Below are positions 1-11,230 of a DNA stretch of 64,000 bases, one piece after another. Below the pieces are notes generated by a model. The model saw only the letters and a program-made list of their open reading frames with translations, was not told the origin of the DNA and did not search any database. Numbering within the stretch: the stretch's first letter is position 1; every line of letters begins with the position of its first letter. The translations under genes were made by a program, and so were the position numbers. The DNA comes from Capsicum annuum (Eukaryota; Streptophyta; Magnoliopsida; Solanales; Solanaceae), in NCBI RefSeq assembly GCF_002878395.1, contig NC_061119.1, forward strand, positions 13,905,387 through 13,969,386, written 5' to 3'.

Positions 1-436
1 AATTCTTCGTAGAAATTGCCCTCTTTGCTATTAGGAACATTTTCAACATTTTTCCTAAAGTCAACCCCGTGTTGCATCCCAAATGCATCGTGCACTATTT
101 CTGTCATCCTAGTATCTTGATATTCAATATGCCCTACAGACCTACTACTTTCTCCAACAACAAAGTTATTTTACGCAACATCACCATGAATACCCGCCAA
201 TCTTAAAAAGTCCTTGTGAAACCCCATTCTATAAAGATGTTCCTTTACATCTTCTTCACTTAGAAGATTTATACCATCACATCTAACGCAAAGACACCAA
301 ATAATCCCAAAACGTTTCCAAACATCAAGTGTCTTAGCATGTTCAATAAATCTTTTGACACCTTCAACAAATTCCTCCCTAATACTATTCTATTATCATT
401 GTTCCGGAGATATATCCAACTATAATCAGGTTTCAT
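1..436 (-). pseudogene. CACTA transposase N-terminus (transposase-associated domain), broken
   Basis: On the minus strand, a start codon at 436-434 leads into a sequence like the transposase-associated domain (PF13963) that precedes the TNP2 transposase of plant CACTA elements. Recognisable blocks are EFVEGVKRFIEHA, two cysteines in CLCVRCD, and the stretch SEEDVKEHLYRMGF. Further on, RMTEIVHDAFGMQHG matches the linker leading to the TNP2 domain. A 1-base shift is needed between the first 27 codons and the domain. The domain ends in a stop (codon TAA) just after IHGDVA. The catalytic TNP2 domain lies outside the window. The copy is not functional as it stands. Confidence 0.75.
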
Positions 437-439
437 CTA

Positions 440-1860
440 CGCAATCAAAACAAAATAACATTCAAAACAAAAAACTCCTTTTAAAGTCCCTACACTTAAA
501 CTTTTTCAACCAACTAAGTCTAAAAACAAAACAACATTCAAAACAATAAAATCCCATTTAAAGTCCCTACACTTAACCATTTTCAAGCGACTAGTTCACC
601 TAACAAACCACATTCAAAACATTAAAATCCCATTCAAAGTCCCTACAATTAACCATTTTCAAGCAACTAAGTCACCTAACCAACAAAAACACAAAATTCT
701 CCTTTAAAGTTCCTACACTTTCACATTTTCAAGCAACTAAGTATCAAAACAAAAAAATCTCCTTTAAAGTCCCTACACTTAACCATTTTCAAGAAACTAT
801 GTGTCAAAACAAAACCACATTCAAAAAAAAAAAATCCTCTTTAAAGTTCCTCCACTTAACCATTTTCAAGCAACTAAGTGTCAAAAGAAAACCACATTCA
901 AAACACAAAATTCCCCCTTAAAGTTCCTACCCTTTCATTTTCAAATAACTAAGTCTCAAAACAAAAAAATCCCCTACAAAGTTCCTACACTTAACCATTT
1001 TCAAGCAACTAAGCGTCAAAACAAAACCACATTCAAAACATAAAATTCCCCTTTAAAGTTCCTACACTTAACCATTTTCAAACAACTAAGTCTCAAAACA
1101 AAAAAAATCCCTATAAAGTTCCTACACTTACCCATTTTCAAGCAACTAAGTTTCAAAACAAAACCACATTTTAAAAAAAAATCTCCTTTAAAGTTCCTAC
1201 GCTTAACCATTTTCAAGCAACTAAGTGTCAAAACAAAACCACATTCAAAACATAAAATTCCCCTTTATAGTTCCTACACTTAACCATTTTCAAGCAACTA
1301 AGTCTAAAAACAAAAAAATCCCCTATAAAGTTCCTACACTTAACCATTTTCAAGCAAATAAGTTTCAAACAAAAAAGTCCCCTTTAAAGTTTCTGCACTT
1401 AACCATTTAGCAACTAAGTGTCAAAACAAAACCACATTCAAAACACAAAATTCCCCTTTAAAATTACTACACTTAAACATTTTCAAGCAACTAAGTCTCA
1501 AAACAAAAATCTCCTTTAAAGTCCCTACACTTAACCATTTTCAAGAAACTAAGTCTCAAAACAAAACCACATTCAAAACTAAAAAATTCCCTTTAAAGTT
1601 TCTACACTTAACTATTTTCAAGCAACTAAGTCTCAAAACAAAAAAAATCTCCTTTAAAGTCCTTACACTTAACGATTTTCAAGCAACTAAGTCTCAAAAC
1701 AAAAGCACATCCTAAACAAACAAATCCCCTTTAAAGTTCCTACACTTAACCATTTTCAAGCAACTAAGTGTCAAAACAAAACCACATTTAAAACACAAAT
1801 TTCCCTTCAATGTCCCTAAACTTAACCATTTTCTAAACAAAACCACATTCAAAATAAAAA
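440..1860. repeat. Tandem array with alternating ~61- and ~77-bp units in the CACTA leader
   Basis: The phrase CCATTTTCAAGCAACTAAG recurs about 20 times, for example near 652, 721, 858, 992, 1129, 1206, 1284, 1341, 1471, 1534, 1612, 1673 and 1749. Intervals are close to either 61 or 77 bp. The longer variant carries an extra AACCACATTCAAAAC block. Short open frames on both strands here follow from the repeat and carry no known domain. The array lies between the transposase start and the element end, so it probably sits in an untranslated exon or intron of the transposase transcript. Confidence 0.85.
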
Positions 1861-1904
1861 AATCCTCACAATACAAGAAACAAGCAACAACAAGACCAAC
1901 AAGA

Positions 1905-2050
1905 TGTCAACAACAATGCCAGTGAATCGAACAAGGCCTCACACGGCTTCACTAGACTTTAATATGAAGAATAACAAGAAGATAACAACAATGCTAGTGA
2001 TTTGAACAAGGCCTCACACGGCTTCACTAGACTTCAATATGGAAAATAAC
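1905..2050. repeat. Two-copy direct repeat of ~75 bp
   Basis: Copies at about 1912-1972 and 1990-2050 share the block AACAAGGCCTCACACGGCTT followed by CACTAGACTT and AATATG. They lie directly downstream (in plus coordinates) of the 61/77-bp array. Nothing suggests a function. Confidence 0.6.
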
Positions 2051-3060
2051 AAGGTTTCATTATAACAAATTAGAGAGAAGTCAACTTACCGTAGCTTGGC
2101 CTAAATTAAGGTGAAAGAGATAAGCGGTTACCGAAAAAATAGCAAAGTAATCCTTTTCCTGAATTCGGATTCTGTCAAACGGTAACATCAAATTTCAAGC
2201 AACCCATTTTGCTAGAAGAATTAAAAAAATTTGATCATCACTCAAAATAACAAAAATCTTGGCATCCTTATTTTCTCGTATTTTAGCTTAAAATCACCAT
2301 ACACAAACCACCAACATACGAAAACCACAATGGAGTATCAATAAATATAAACCCTAAATTACTTGCTATAATTGAAAGGAAATTACCAACTAAAATTATG
2401 TAATGAATCATAATAACTAAAATTGAATCTTCAACTAACTAAAATGAAATTTCTTCAACTAAAATTGAATCTTGAACTAACTAAAAGAAAATTTCTTGTA
2501 CTAGAATTGAATCTTGAACTAACTAAAACTAAATTTCCATTACTTTTTTAACTTTTAACTAACTAAAATTATGTAACGAAGCATAATATTTAGAACAAAT
2601 ATGAAAAATATATACTTTGAGCTAACTAAAATTACTACCAAAGAAATTTTAGCTACTAACAAATATGAAAAAAATATTTACTTTGAGCAAACTAAAATAC
2701 ATACTTTAGCTAGTATCTAACAAGAAAAATAAACGGTTAAAGGATATTGGAAAACATATCTTGTCAGCACAATTCTTTGACCTTTTTTTACATAATATAA
2801 ACAAATTGGAGATATATAGGGTTCACATTTGTTATGGTTCTGATTAAGATCCATCAAATTACATACTACAGCCATCAAACTTGTAATAACCACTTCGTCT
2901 AGCTCAATCTCTCTTAAAACACATCAAAGTATAAATTCAATAATAACCGTGAAGTAGCAACACAACTTACAAGTATCCCTTAATGCTTCAGAACAGAGTT
3001 GACCCAGAAGAGTAATCCTCCCAAATCACTAGCAGTCACTAGTATCTTCAGAAGAAAGCT
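2051..3060. other. AT-rich CACTA leader sequence, no gene seen
   Basis: This stretch contains loose repeats of ACTAACTAAAATT at about 2390-2700. No open frame or RNA gene can be supported. It lies within the CACTA element. Confidence 0.5.
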
Positions 3061-3229
3061 TTAAACTCTGAGAAAAGGTAGCTTAGTTAGACGAGAAGAG
3101 TAAAATAAGCAAAAAAATATAACAGATACACATATTGTTGAAATTACAGTAGAGTTAGTTTGGACCGATGATTGGTCGATCAAAATTAACATGGATAAGG
3201 AAATATAAAGAACGGAAGGGGAGGATAAT

Positions 3230-3540
3230 GAAGTTTGATTTGGACAAGTGCATTGACATGAAAATGGGTCGCGGCTGTGTAAGAGCATTTTGTGTAGGTA
3301 TAGCTTCAATATTAGGGTTTGAGGAGGAAGAGAAGAGCTCACCGGGTTGAAGATCTTGTAATGGGAGGAAGACGGTAACCGTTAATGATCCCGATGGAGC
3401 TGTCGGTGGCTCGTATACACTGGAGTGAGAACTGGAGGTACAAGGAGAAGTTGGGGATCGGGTTTTGCTGATTTTGTGAGAGGGGAATTGATTTGGGTTT
3501 TTTTATTTAAAAGGGTTTAAGTTGGGGCCGGTTCGGGTTG
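3230..3540 (-). other. Possible first exon / 5' leader of the CACTA transcript
   Basis: This is the least AT-rich stretch in the first 6 kb. On the minus strand it has the character of a plant transcript leader: pyrimidine-rich blocks and an AAACCCTAAT motif near 3312. The overlapping minus-strand frame at 3061-3342 has no recognisable domain. The position between the subterminal repeats and the transposase fits a promoter-proximal exon, but no splice sites or TATA box could be assigned. Confidence 0.3.
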
Positions 3541-3569
3541 CTTTATTGAATGAATTATCTTTTTTATTG

Positions 3570-3609
3570 ATTAATGAAAACCGACCACAAGTGGTCGGTT
3601 TTCATTAAT
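3570..3609. repeat. Perfect 40-bp palindrome (19-bp arms, AA centre)
   Basis: The left arm ends in AAAACCGACCAC and the right arm begins GTGGTCGGTTTT. The arms pair without mismatch over 19 bp around two central bases. It is the best-preserved copy of the motif repeated at 5521-5970, and lies 1.9 kb closer to the transposase. Confidence 0.9.
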
Positions 3610-3951
3610 TAGTAAAAAAAATTGTTAATTAGTTAAACAAAATTATAATTTAGTTTAAAAAATTAATTAATTAAGTTAATTCAAATTTTACAAAACTGAT
3701 TACAAAGTAAAATATAAGTATTCGACTTGCTTTTATACAAATTATTATCGAAAAACAATCACATGTACACAATTTTAATAAAATGATTAAATCATATAAT
3801 TAATTATGTTATCACTATATATATTAACACAATGCAAATATGTACAAATCGGATACTTGGTTATCTTATTAATACATTAACAGGACAAATATACTTCCTC
3901 AATAATATAATAATATCAATGAATTTTGTGAATTATGATATTGTATGTATT

Positions 3952-3973
3952 TATATATATATATATATATATA
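3952..3973. repeat. (TA)n microsatellite
   Basis: Uninterrupted TA dinucleotides, about 11 units, in AT-rich CACTA sequence. Confidence 0.9.
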
Positions 3974-4764
3974 ATATCATAATTAAAAGCTAATTAGCCA
4001 AAAATTTATCGTAATTTGTAAAATTTATTGATATATTTATACACCTCGCTCGTAATACAACGTGTTAATCAAATAAATTATCGATTAAATGTGATACGTT
4101 ATTTGGCATGATCGTTCAATGTTCTGTCTCCCCTTCCCCTGCTTCCTTCCTCCCCCTCTCATATACCTCATAATACTAGTCTTGGTTATTACAACTTCTA
4201 AAACATACGCATGTCTACATTGACCGAAAATAGTATATCTATACTTCCTCAATAGTTTGATATATATCAACGTATCAGTCAAACTATTTTGATATATAGA
4301 TCAGTTATCTAGCTTTTGATTACTACATACGTCACTACACGAGATATACGTATATAAACGTATATTCAATTGTCTATCAGCTTTAAAATATGTACAATAA
4401 ATATCACATACACGATTTTACTATCCCATGATAATATACATCGTATTTCACAAATACTTGAATGAATTATAGAATACATTATCTTATGTCATTAATATAC
4501 CTTTACTGTATAATATGTATATAGTATATACATATACCTATACATACACACACATATACACACTATCGACTATATCAAGTTCTAAATATGTACTATATAT
4601 ATCAAACATACGTATACAAATGTATTATTATCCAATAAAATAATGAGATGTGTTTGTTATACAGACTCAAATGAGTGATCGATTAATTATATTTGATTAG
4701 CTTAATAAACTAGGTTTTGATTTCATCGCTCATCAATTGATCACTACATCATATATAAATATCC

Positions 4765-4769
<5 letters not shown>

Positions 4770-4817
<48 letters not shown>
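4770..4817. repeat. (TA)24 microsatellite
   Basis: Forty-eight bases of uninterrupted TA dinucleotide. A likely length-polymorphic site. Confidence 0.95.
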
Positions 4818-4821
<4 letters not shown>

Positions 4822-5038
4822 TTTGAATTCGTATGATATATATCGCATCTACAGGTGTATATTAACTTATAATAGAACACGTTCATTGTATTCTGATGAA
4901 TTATCGGTTATATATTACATTATTATGCCTGTAAATACGTACTATAAAACATCGTCTTTCAAATACGTACTATAAAGATTAGTTTTCATCTTTCAATTAT
5001 GTATACGACAGATTTCAGTGGTCTATCTCAACGGTATG

Positions 5039-5082
<44 letters not shown>
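5039..5082. repeat. Compound (AT)n(GT)n microsatellite
   Basis: About 7 AT units are followed directly by about 15 TG units. The compound structure is typical of a polymorphic dinucleotide locus. Confidence 0.95.
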
Positions 5083-5086
<4 letters not shown>

Positions 5087-5520
5087 ATACATATACACAT
5101 ATTCTTTATATAAAGATTATGCATGTTTAACGTTATTTAACGTATGTATAAAGGAAAATATTTATTTTATATATTGAAATATAAGTAAAACATAAAGATT
5201 ACGTTATACATAATTTGTATACTATATTTGATATATATTTTTAGTGTAAGTATTTTCACGTTAGATTGATTAGTTTTATTATTATTATATCGGTTATTGA
5301 CTACATGTAATTAGTATAATTTTAAAAAATAATAGTTCTTAGATTATTATTTAATAAATTAAATATATTATATTATATTATATTATATTATTATATATGT
5401 AATGTAATATATTATTTTTACTAATAACAATAATTAGATTACATAAAGTTAATATACAACGTTTTATATAATTATTTTATAAAAATAATTATTTAGTTTT
5501 TATCTTTTTTTATTTTCAAA

Positions 5521-5970
5521 ACAAACCACATGTGGTTGGTTTTTAAATTTTTTTATTAGTATTATTTTAATTTAAAACAACCACAAGTGATCATTTTTTA
5601 AATTTTATTTTATTTTGTGATTTCAATAAAAACTACCAGCAATGGTGGTTTTTTCTTAAATTAATTAATAAAAAATTAATTTCTTTTTATTTTAAATAAA
5701 AACCGATCACAAGTGGTGGCTTTTAAAATTTTTTTTTTAAAATTTAAAAAACGTGGTCGGTTTTTTAAAAAATGATTAAAAAAAAATTTTTAAAAACCAT
5801 TTTTTTATTTTTTTTTAAATTTTAATTTTTAAAATATATAATATAAAAATAATTGAAATATTTATTTTGATATTTTATAATTATAAAGCTACCACATGTG
5901 GTATTTTTTTTAATAAAAAAATAAAAAAATCGACCACGAGTGGTCGGTTTTGGGTGGTCGATTTTTTCAT
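5521..5970. repeat. CACTA subterminal palindromic repeats
   Basis: At least seven variants of an A-rich block, then CC(G)ACCAC, a short spacer, GTGGTCGG and a T-rich block occur near 5521, 5575, 5627, 5700, 5750, 5890 and 5930. In plant CACTA elements, repeated subterminal motifs of this kind are binding sites for the accessory transposon protein (TnpA in En/Spm). That role is inferred here from position and repetition. The last copy, at 5930-5966, is nearly perfect and lies within 20 bp of the element end. Confidence 0.75.
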
Positions 5971-5983
5971 TTTTTTAGTAGTA
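5971..5983 (-). repeat. Probable CACTA terminal inverted repeat (mutated)
   Basis: Read on the minus strand the end is TACTACTAAAAAA. Canonical plant CACTA ends begin CACTA, so a single C-to-T change at the outermost base would explain it. It directly abuts the subterminal repeats. Confidence 0.6.
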
Positions 5984-7342
5984 ATAGGACCTCCACAAAA
6001 TTCAGACGTGTTACAACAAATTTTAACAAAATTTGGATATATATTGGACCCTTTTCTCTAAAAGGTACCCATATTTCTAATAGCAAATTGCTAATATATA
6101 CTCCTTCCGTACACTTGTTTGCTATTCCAAAATAGATTCACTTTTACTTGTAATTCGTGGTAAAGTTATAATTTTCATTAGGTGGGTTTAGAATCGAAAG
6201 AAGTAAACACATGAATTGACCGAATGGGGCAACACTTACTATATATACCTAAATAGTATAATTTTTTCGTCGAAGGGGGTTTATGAACTCCTAGCCATAA
6301 GTTGGCTCCACCCTACTTGTCATTATAACATATAAAGAAAAGATAATTATTTTTTCATATTTTATCATTAACATTCTCTTAATTATATATTCTCTAAAAT
6401 ATTTTTCAAGACCTAATATTAAACATTAATTAATAAGAATAGTGTGGTAAAATAGTCATTTCATTATTATTTTTTTAATAAGTGTGTTTGTCCAAATATG
6501 ATAAGTAAAAGTTGACGGAGAAAATTTTGTAGTGTACTAACATGTGTCATGTCTTTAATTTAGACCAACTCAGAAGTAATAATCTTTAATTTTTGGAAAA
6601 AGAGTTTTCTTTTCTTTTTCCCCTCATTTTGCAATATTTGTGTTTTGCCTTCTGAATCACATCATAAACATTTCAAATTATGAATAATATAAATGTTAAA
6701 AGAAAAAGATTTAGCACCCAATTCATCTTGAAGATGAAAGACATTTGATGATGCATTTGCCCCATGCCATTTATAGAACAAAGTAAAGCTCAACTAACCC
6801 ATCGAACCTTTCAAATCCCTTGAGCTTAAAGAAAGTACTTCCATTTTACTGTATGATATTTATTTATTTTTTTGCATGAAGTGTCGGTATGTAAAGTATT
6901 TTGATTTTGAAGATTTATGCCTAAACTATCAAATGTGAGAGTTTTCTATATGAATTATCTAAATGAAATGGTAAATAACATAAATTCCAACCTTATTAAA
7001 CATAATTACCTTCTCTTCCATCTTCTTAATTAATTTGTTCTATCTCCCGATTAATATACATAACTCAGCCGTTATATACATAAGACTCTATGTATATGAA
7101 AATCTAATTAGGGCGTTTTAATAGGAAATTAACTGATCTTACTTCTATTTAGCACACAGTTAAGGCAATAACATTAATGATGAATTACTGTTTTCCTTAA
7201 TTTGTGTAACAATTATACTATTTCAAATTTTGAAAACAACAATACATTAAAAAAATCAATCAAATAATAGAAATCACAAACAATGTAATCACTGATTTAT
7301 GATCTCTTTCAAAAAAAACTGAATTTATTTTTATTCAAGAAG
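5984..7342. other. AT-rich intergenic sequence without recognisable genes
   Basis: The two short frames at 5867-6135 straddle the CACTA end and have no domain. No RNA gene, long repeat or conserved coding block was recognised between the CACTA end and the first MULE fragment. Confidence 0.5.
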
Positions 7343-7672
7343 ATGAATATTGCAATTCTTTTGAGACACTCTGGTGAATGGAAATCCGAAATAATATATG
7401 TTAAGTACAAAAGTGAAGGAATTGTTGTCGCAAAATCGGTAATGTATTAGGGGTTGATTTCGACAGTTGCTACTAAATTAGACACTGACGAAGCTCAAAA
7501 ATCAATTGATGTACGCTATGGTATCGACGATAATGAATCATCTATTTGTATCTGGAATGATAATGGTATTAATTTGTATGTCGAGTTGAATCATCTATTC
7601 GTATCAAGTAATGAATCATCTAGTCGTACCCGAAATGATAATTGTTATGTATATATTCTAAATTTTTTTTAA
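7343..7672 (+). pseudogene. MULE transposase N-terminal domain, broken
   Basis: The frame begins MNIAILLRHSGEW, followed by YVKYKSEGIVV, then an in-frame stop (TAG at about 7448) and, in the same frame, KSIDVRYGIDDNES and NGINLYVELN. The order (short N-terminal ubiquitin-like region, then an acidic dimer of beta-strand blocks ending in LYVEL) is how Mutator-like transposases of Solanaceae begin, before the MuDR and MULE domains. Nothing resembling the catalytic MULE domain follows in this copy. The sequence after 7672 drifts into AT-rich repeats. I am fairly sure of the family and sure that the gene is dead. Confidence 0.6.
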
Positions 7673-9383
7673 AAGTTGTATCCGTAATATACATACGTAT
7701 TAATCTGCTTAACGACTTTACGACATACTTCAAATTTTTGAATATATTAATCGTATTACATTTTTCTTTTTCAGTTATGCACTCAGATGTTACAATGAGG
7801 ATTGTAAATGAATGTTGGAAGTATCTACTTACAAGAAAACTGATGTTTTTATTATTCGGGGCCGAAAAACTGTCATCAACAAAATTGATATTACAACCAA
7901 GCGAAACACTGTCATCAAGCATAAATTAATGTGGAAGATGTGCACATGCCCGTCACAATAGTCGTTCTTGTAACTTTTTTCGAAGGAGAAATGAGCTATC
8001 AATGACTCTACATATAATTTTTATTCACTCGTTTATCATTTAGTAATTAATTCTATTTCTTTTTGAACCGTTTTAGTTGTTTTTCGTTGTAAACAATCGA
8101 ATATCATTTTTATTCAGTTTATCATTTCATTATTTTTGGTATTTTAGTTTTTATTTGAAAGTGTAAATTGCTAATGTTGTATTATGTTATTCTTTAATTA
8201 ATTGGTGTCTTTAACCACAAATCTATGTATATTAAAGTGTTTTATTTCCCAATTTCTTTTACAAGTAGGTATGTATGTGCATGTGTTACACATACATGTA
8301 ACAATATACAATTGCTATGCATTACTTCAATGTATATTTTGACAAATAGCTTGGATATTCAGTCTTATACATAACTTCAATGAATATGAAGTTCTATACT
8401 TATGTATATGAAAGTTTATGTATTACTCTTATATGATTCAACCTATTAGATAATCTTATGAAATTCTTATATAACTATTATATATTCTAAGTTTATTAGT
8501 ACATTGTTGTTAGGTATAATTTCAATCTTTATGTATGTGAATATATATACACTGTCATTCTATGTATATGACTACACATACATTGTAAGTCTATGTTCAT
8601 GACTACATATACATAGTGATTCTATGAATATAATTATTTATACATAATAATTCTATGTTTATGACGACATCTACATTGTAATTCTATGTATATGACAAGA
8701 AGTATGTTGAAATTATGACTGTTCATGTGTATTGTTATATGATTTGTTATTCATGAACGAATATATTTATGTATTGATAATCATACAATAATTATGATAG
8801 TAAAAAAGTAGGTATATGATATTTTTAACTTGAATGTATAAATATATACATAAAATATATAGATTCTTGTCTTTGCATCTGCTATATGTATGTTGCAATG
8901 TACCTAAACATACTGATTTAGGTTGTTCAAGAAGTTGGATTTGCTATTGTCATTATTTTGAAACATAAATATGGTGGTGTGATTTTACATTTTTGTGATG
9001 AATTCATGCTTTCATGTCATTGAATAGTTAAAATATGAAAATGCATAAGCTAATCTAATAGGTTGAATTAGATTAATAGTTTAAAAATAAAATATTCATA
9101 AATCAATTATATATATAATTACATAGACATTTTGTATATACTGTTACCATTTCTATAAGATTAACATATACTAAATTTTATAAAACATATACGTACGTTA
9201 TAACAAAAAGTAATAGACACAACACACAATATCATCAGAAAAACAGTTTAACTAATAATCCAAAAACATAAGTTAATATGTTCTAATAACTTTGTACATA
9301 CAAAACACCTAAATTAGTTTAATAATTTAAAATCCTAACAAATCCACAGAAAGAAAAAAATCTTCACCATAAGCATCTTTAAG
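7673..9383. other. AT-rich interior of a decayed MULE with many TATGTATATG-like repeats
   Basis: The stretch is filled with near-palindromic TATGTATATG-type words (dense at 8220-8900). Overlapping opposite-strand frames at 7620-7929 have no recognisable domain and are not called as genes. It lies between the plus-strand transposase relic and the minus-strand Ulp1 relic. Confidence 0.45.
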
Positions 9384-9615
9384 GCTATTCAATGATAACT
9401 ATTCCTGTTTCATTAGGTATGGGGACAAATTTTGTCCTTGATTTTGGAGGGTTTTCATTATCACTAACATGACATTCTTCACTTTTTGTAAACTGTAATT
9501 CTGAAGAAGTAACGCGTATCTAATACGATAGTATTCTGCTTCAAAATCAACTGAAGGCACAACAATTCCTTCTCTAATATTCTGCATACCCAACAACAAG
9601 CACTCCACAGTCCCC
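9384..9615 (-). pseudogene. Ulp1-type cysteine protease C-terminus (MULE-associated), frameshifted
   Basis: On the minus strand the catalytic-cysteine motif GDCGV, followed by LVVGYAEY, lies at about 9615-9577; the cysteine codon is at 9609-9607. A frameshift then leads to REGIVVPSVDFEAEYYRIRY and LLLQNYSLQK. A second frameshift leads to SDNENPPKSRTKFVPIPNET, ending at a stop at 9386-9384. The Cys motif plus the tail that follows it matches Ulp1/SENP (C48) proteases captured by plant MULEs (Kaonashi type). The His and Asp of the triad should lie upstream and were not recognised. Its orientation, facing the transposase relic at 7343, suggests one MULE carrying both genes. Confidence 0.65.
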
Positions 9616-9699
9616 TGCATGCAAACAATATACATACATATTTAATGCTATGTATATAGACTGACCACTACTAAAGCACAGTCACATTAATAAAAAAAC

Positions 9700-10400
9700 A
9701 CACAACGCTGTCCACACTGACAATCATATTCAAAAATAAAAATAAAAAGATAAAAAGAACTTACATTACTGAAAAACACTGATATGCATATTGTGTCAAA
9801 AAAAATCAGTCAAAGCATACTCCAAAACAACTTAATACCATAGACCTTTCAATCATAAAATATTGAATATGCATAACAATAACATATATACATAACTTCT
9901 GATATGTATATTGGTATAACTAAATCAAACAATTCCTATTGAAACTATAAAAACACAATACACAAAGTCTGTGATGTATATGAACTATACATATTATTAT
10001 ATTTCAAATACGTACCAGTAGTTATGTGTATGTCTAATATATACATAAGTACTGATATGCATACACTAACAACTACTAATACACCATCAAATTAATGAAA
10101 AACCCAATATAATAATGCAAAACTAACAACCGTATTCAAAAATAAAAAATAAAAAAACCTCACATTGATGGAAAAAAAACTATATCCCGGTACAATAAAC
10201 AATCATCTTATTATATTTTAAATGCGTACCAACAATTATGTATATGTCTACCCTATACATAAATACTGATATGTACACACACTGGCAACTACTAATGCAC
10301 CCTCAAAATCATGAAAAAATTCATATAATACTGCAAAACTAACAATCATATTCAAAAATAAAAAATAAAAAAAAACTCACATTGATGAAAAAATGAAAAA
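9700..10400. repeat. Three imperfect copies of a ~60-bp block within a longer repeat
   Basis: The block AATCATATTCAAAAATAAAA followed by A/T-rich sequence and CTCACATTGATG recurs near 9720, 10128 and 10338. It is preceded each time by text resembling ATACATAA-TACTGATATG. Copies are about 210-400 bp apart. They may be duplicated intron sequence of the Ulp1-like relic, but this is a guess. Confidence 0.55.
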
Positions 10401-10445
10401 AATTAATAAATTAAAAAATAAAAAATCAAATAATACTCCTCCGAT

Positions 10446-10590
10446 TTAATTTTTTGAACTTCGATCAACAGCTTTCCTGAGTTTCTTCATGTTAATGGGG
10501 TCGTTACGATATTTTGATTTGTTTTCAACAAAATTAGGGTCCTCATAATCAAATTCTTTGGGAACGAACCCAATAACTCGATTTATTGAT
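10446..10590 (-). pseudogene. Unidentified coding-like fragment upstream of the Ulp1 relic
   Basis: A minus-strand open stretch of about 46 codons contains RVIGFVPKEFDYEDPNF and KYRNDPINMKKLRK and ends at a stop at 10448-10446. Its composition is coding-like, unlike its AT-rich surroundings. The strand agrees with the Ulp1 relic 0.8 kb downstream, so it could be an earlier exon of the same gene. I do not recognise the domain. Confidence 0.35.
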
Positions 10591-10599
10591 TCACAATGA

Positions 10600-11230
10600 T
10601 CTAATTAGGTTAATCCTAAACTAAAAGACGGAGTATCATCCAATTACTAAGTAATGAATGAATGGAGTATATGAAAGAACTTATTCTATAGAATTTTAAA
10701 TTTTGACAAAGTAGAAAAAGAAAATCTTACTCAAAGTTGGAAAAAAAAAGTTTGAACTTATTCTATTGAATTAACAACATGCAAGAAATTGTTCAATCAA
10801 AATCTATTATTTTTTGGTAAAGTCAAAAAAAAATAATTAACCTCAAATCTTAAAAATTACAGAATGTTGAAAATAGTGTTTTTGTTAGAACTAAATGCAA
10901 TTAAGAGTTTGAATCAAACATGTAATGAATTCAAAAATGATAATCGTTACATAATGACTCCTTGATTTTAGGCTTCTTCCAAGGAGAACAAGCTGTACAA
11001 AAATTAGTAAAGTTATGTATATATATTTTTAAGGAGAGAAATTGAAAAAGTAAGATTTTTGTAATATGTTTTGAGAGTTGAAATTTTATGTAATAAGTGA
11101 TACTTAAGTTATGGCTTTATATAGTTTTTAGAAATTTTTAACAAGTGTTCGAATTTTGGAATTCTGAAAATCCCTAGGCCTGGCCCAGTCTTGCTAATGT
11201 ATTACATCACGTATAATGGTGTATCTCAAA
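10600..11230. other. AT-rich sequence, nothing recognised
   Basis: No domain, RNA gene or strong repeat was seen between the MULE relic and the truncated LTR. Confidence 0.5.

Larger units (their letters stand above)
1..5983 (-). mobile_element. CACTA (En/Spm) transposon, 5' part, minus strand
   Basis: The element reads from a terminus near 5983 toward base 1 and continues beyond the window. Three things support a CACTA element: a transposase N-terminus on the minus strand at 1-436, a cluster of subterminal palindromic repeats at about 5521-5970, and a terminus at 5971-5983 that on the minus strand reads TACTACTAAAAAA, one change from a canonical CACTA end. A long leader with tandem repeats separates the terminus from the transposase. 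The other terminus and its 3-bp target duplication are outside the window, so the boundary at 5983 is inferred from one end only. Confidence 0.72.

Noticed and set aside
3061..3342. A 93-codon minus-strand frame in the CACTA leader
   Set aside because: No recognisable domain; overlaps the probable untranslated leader. Kept only as part of the leader description.
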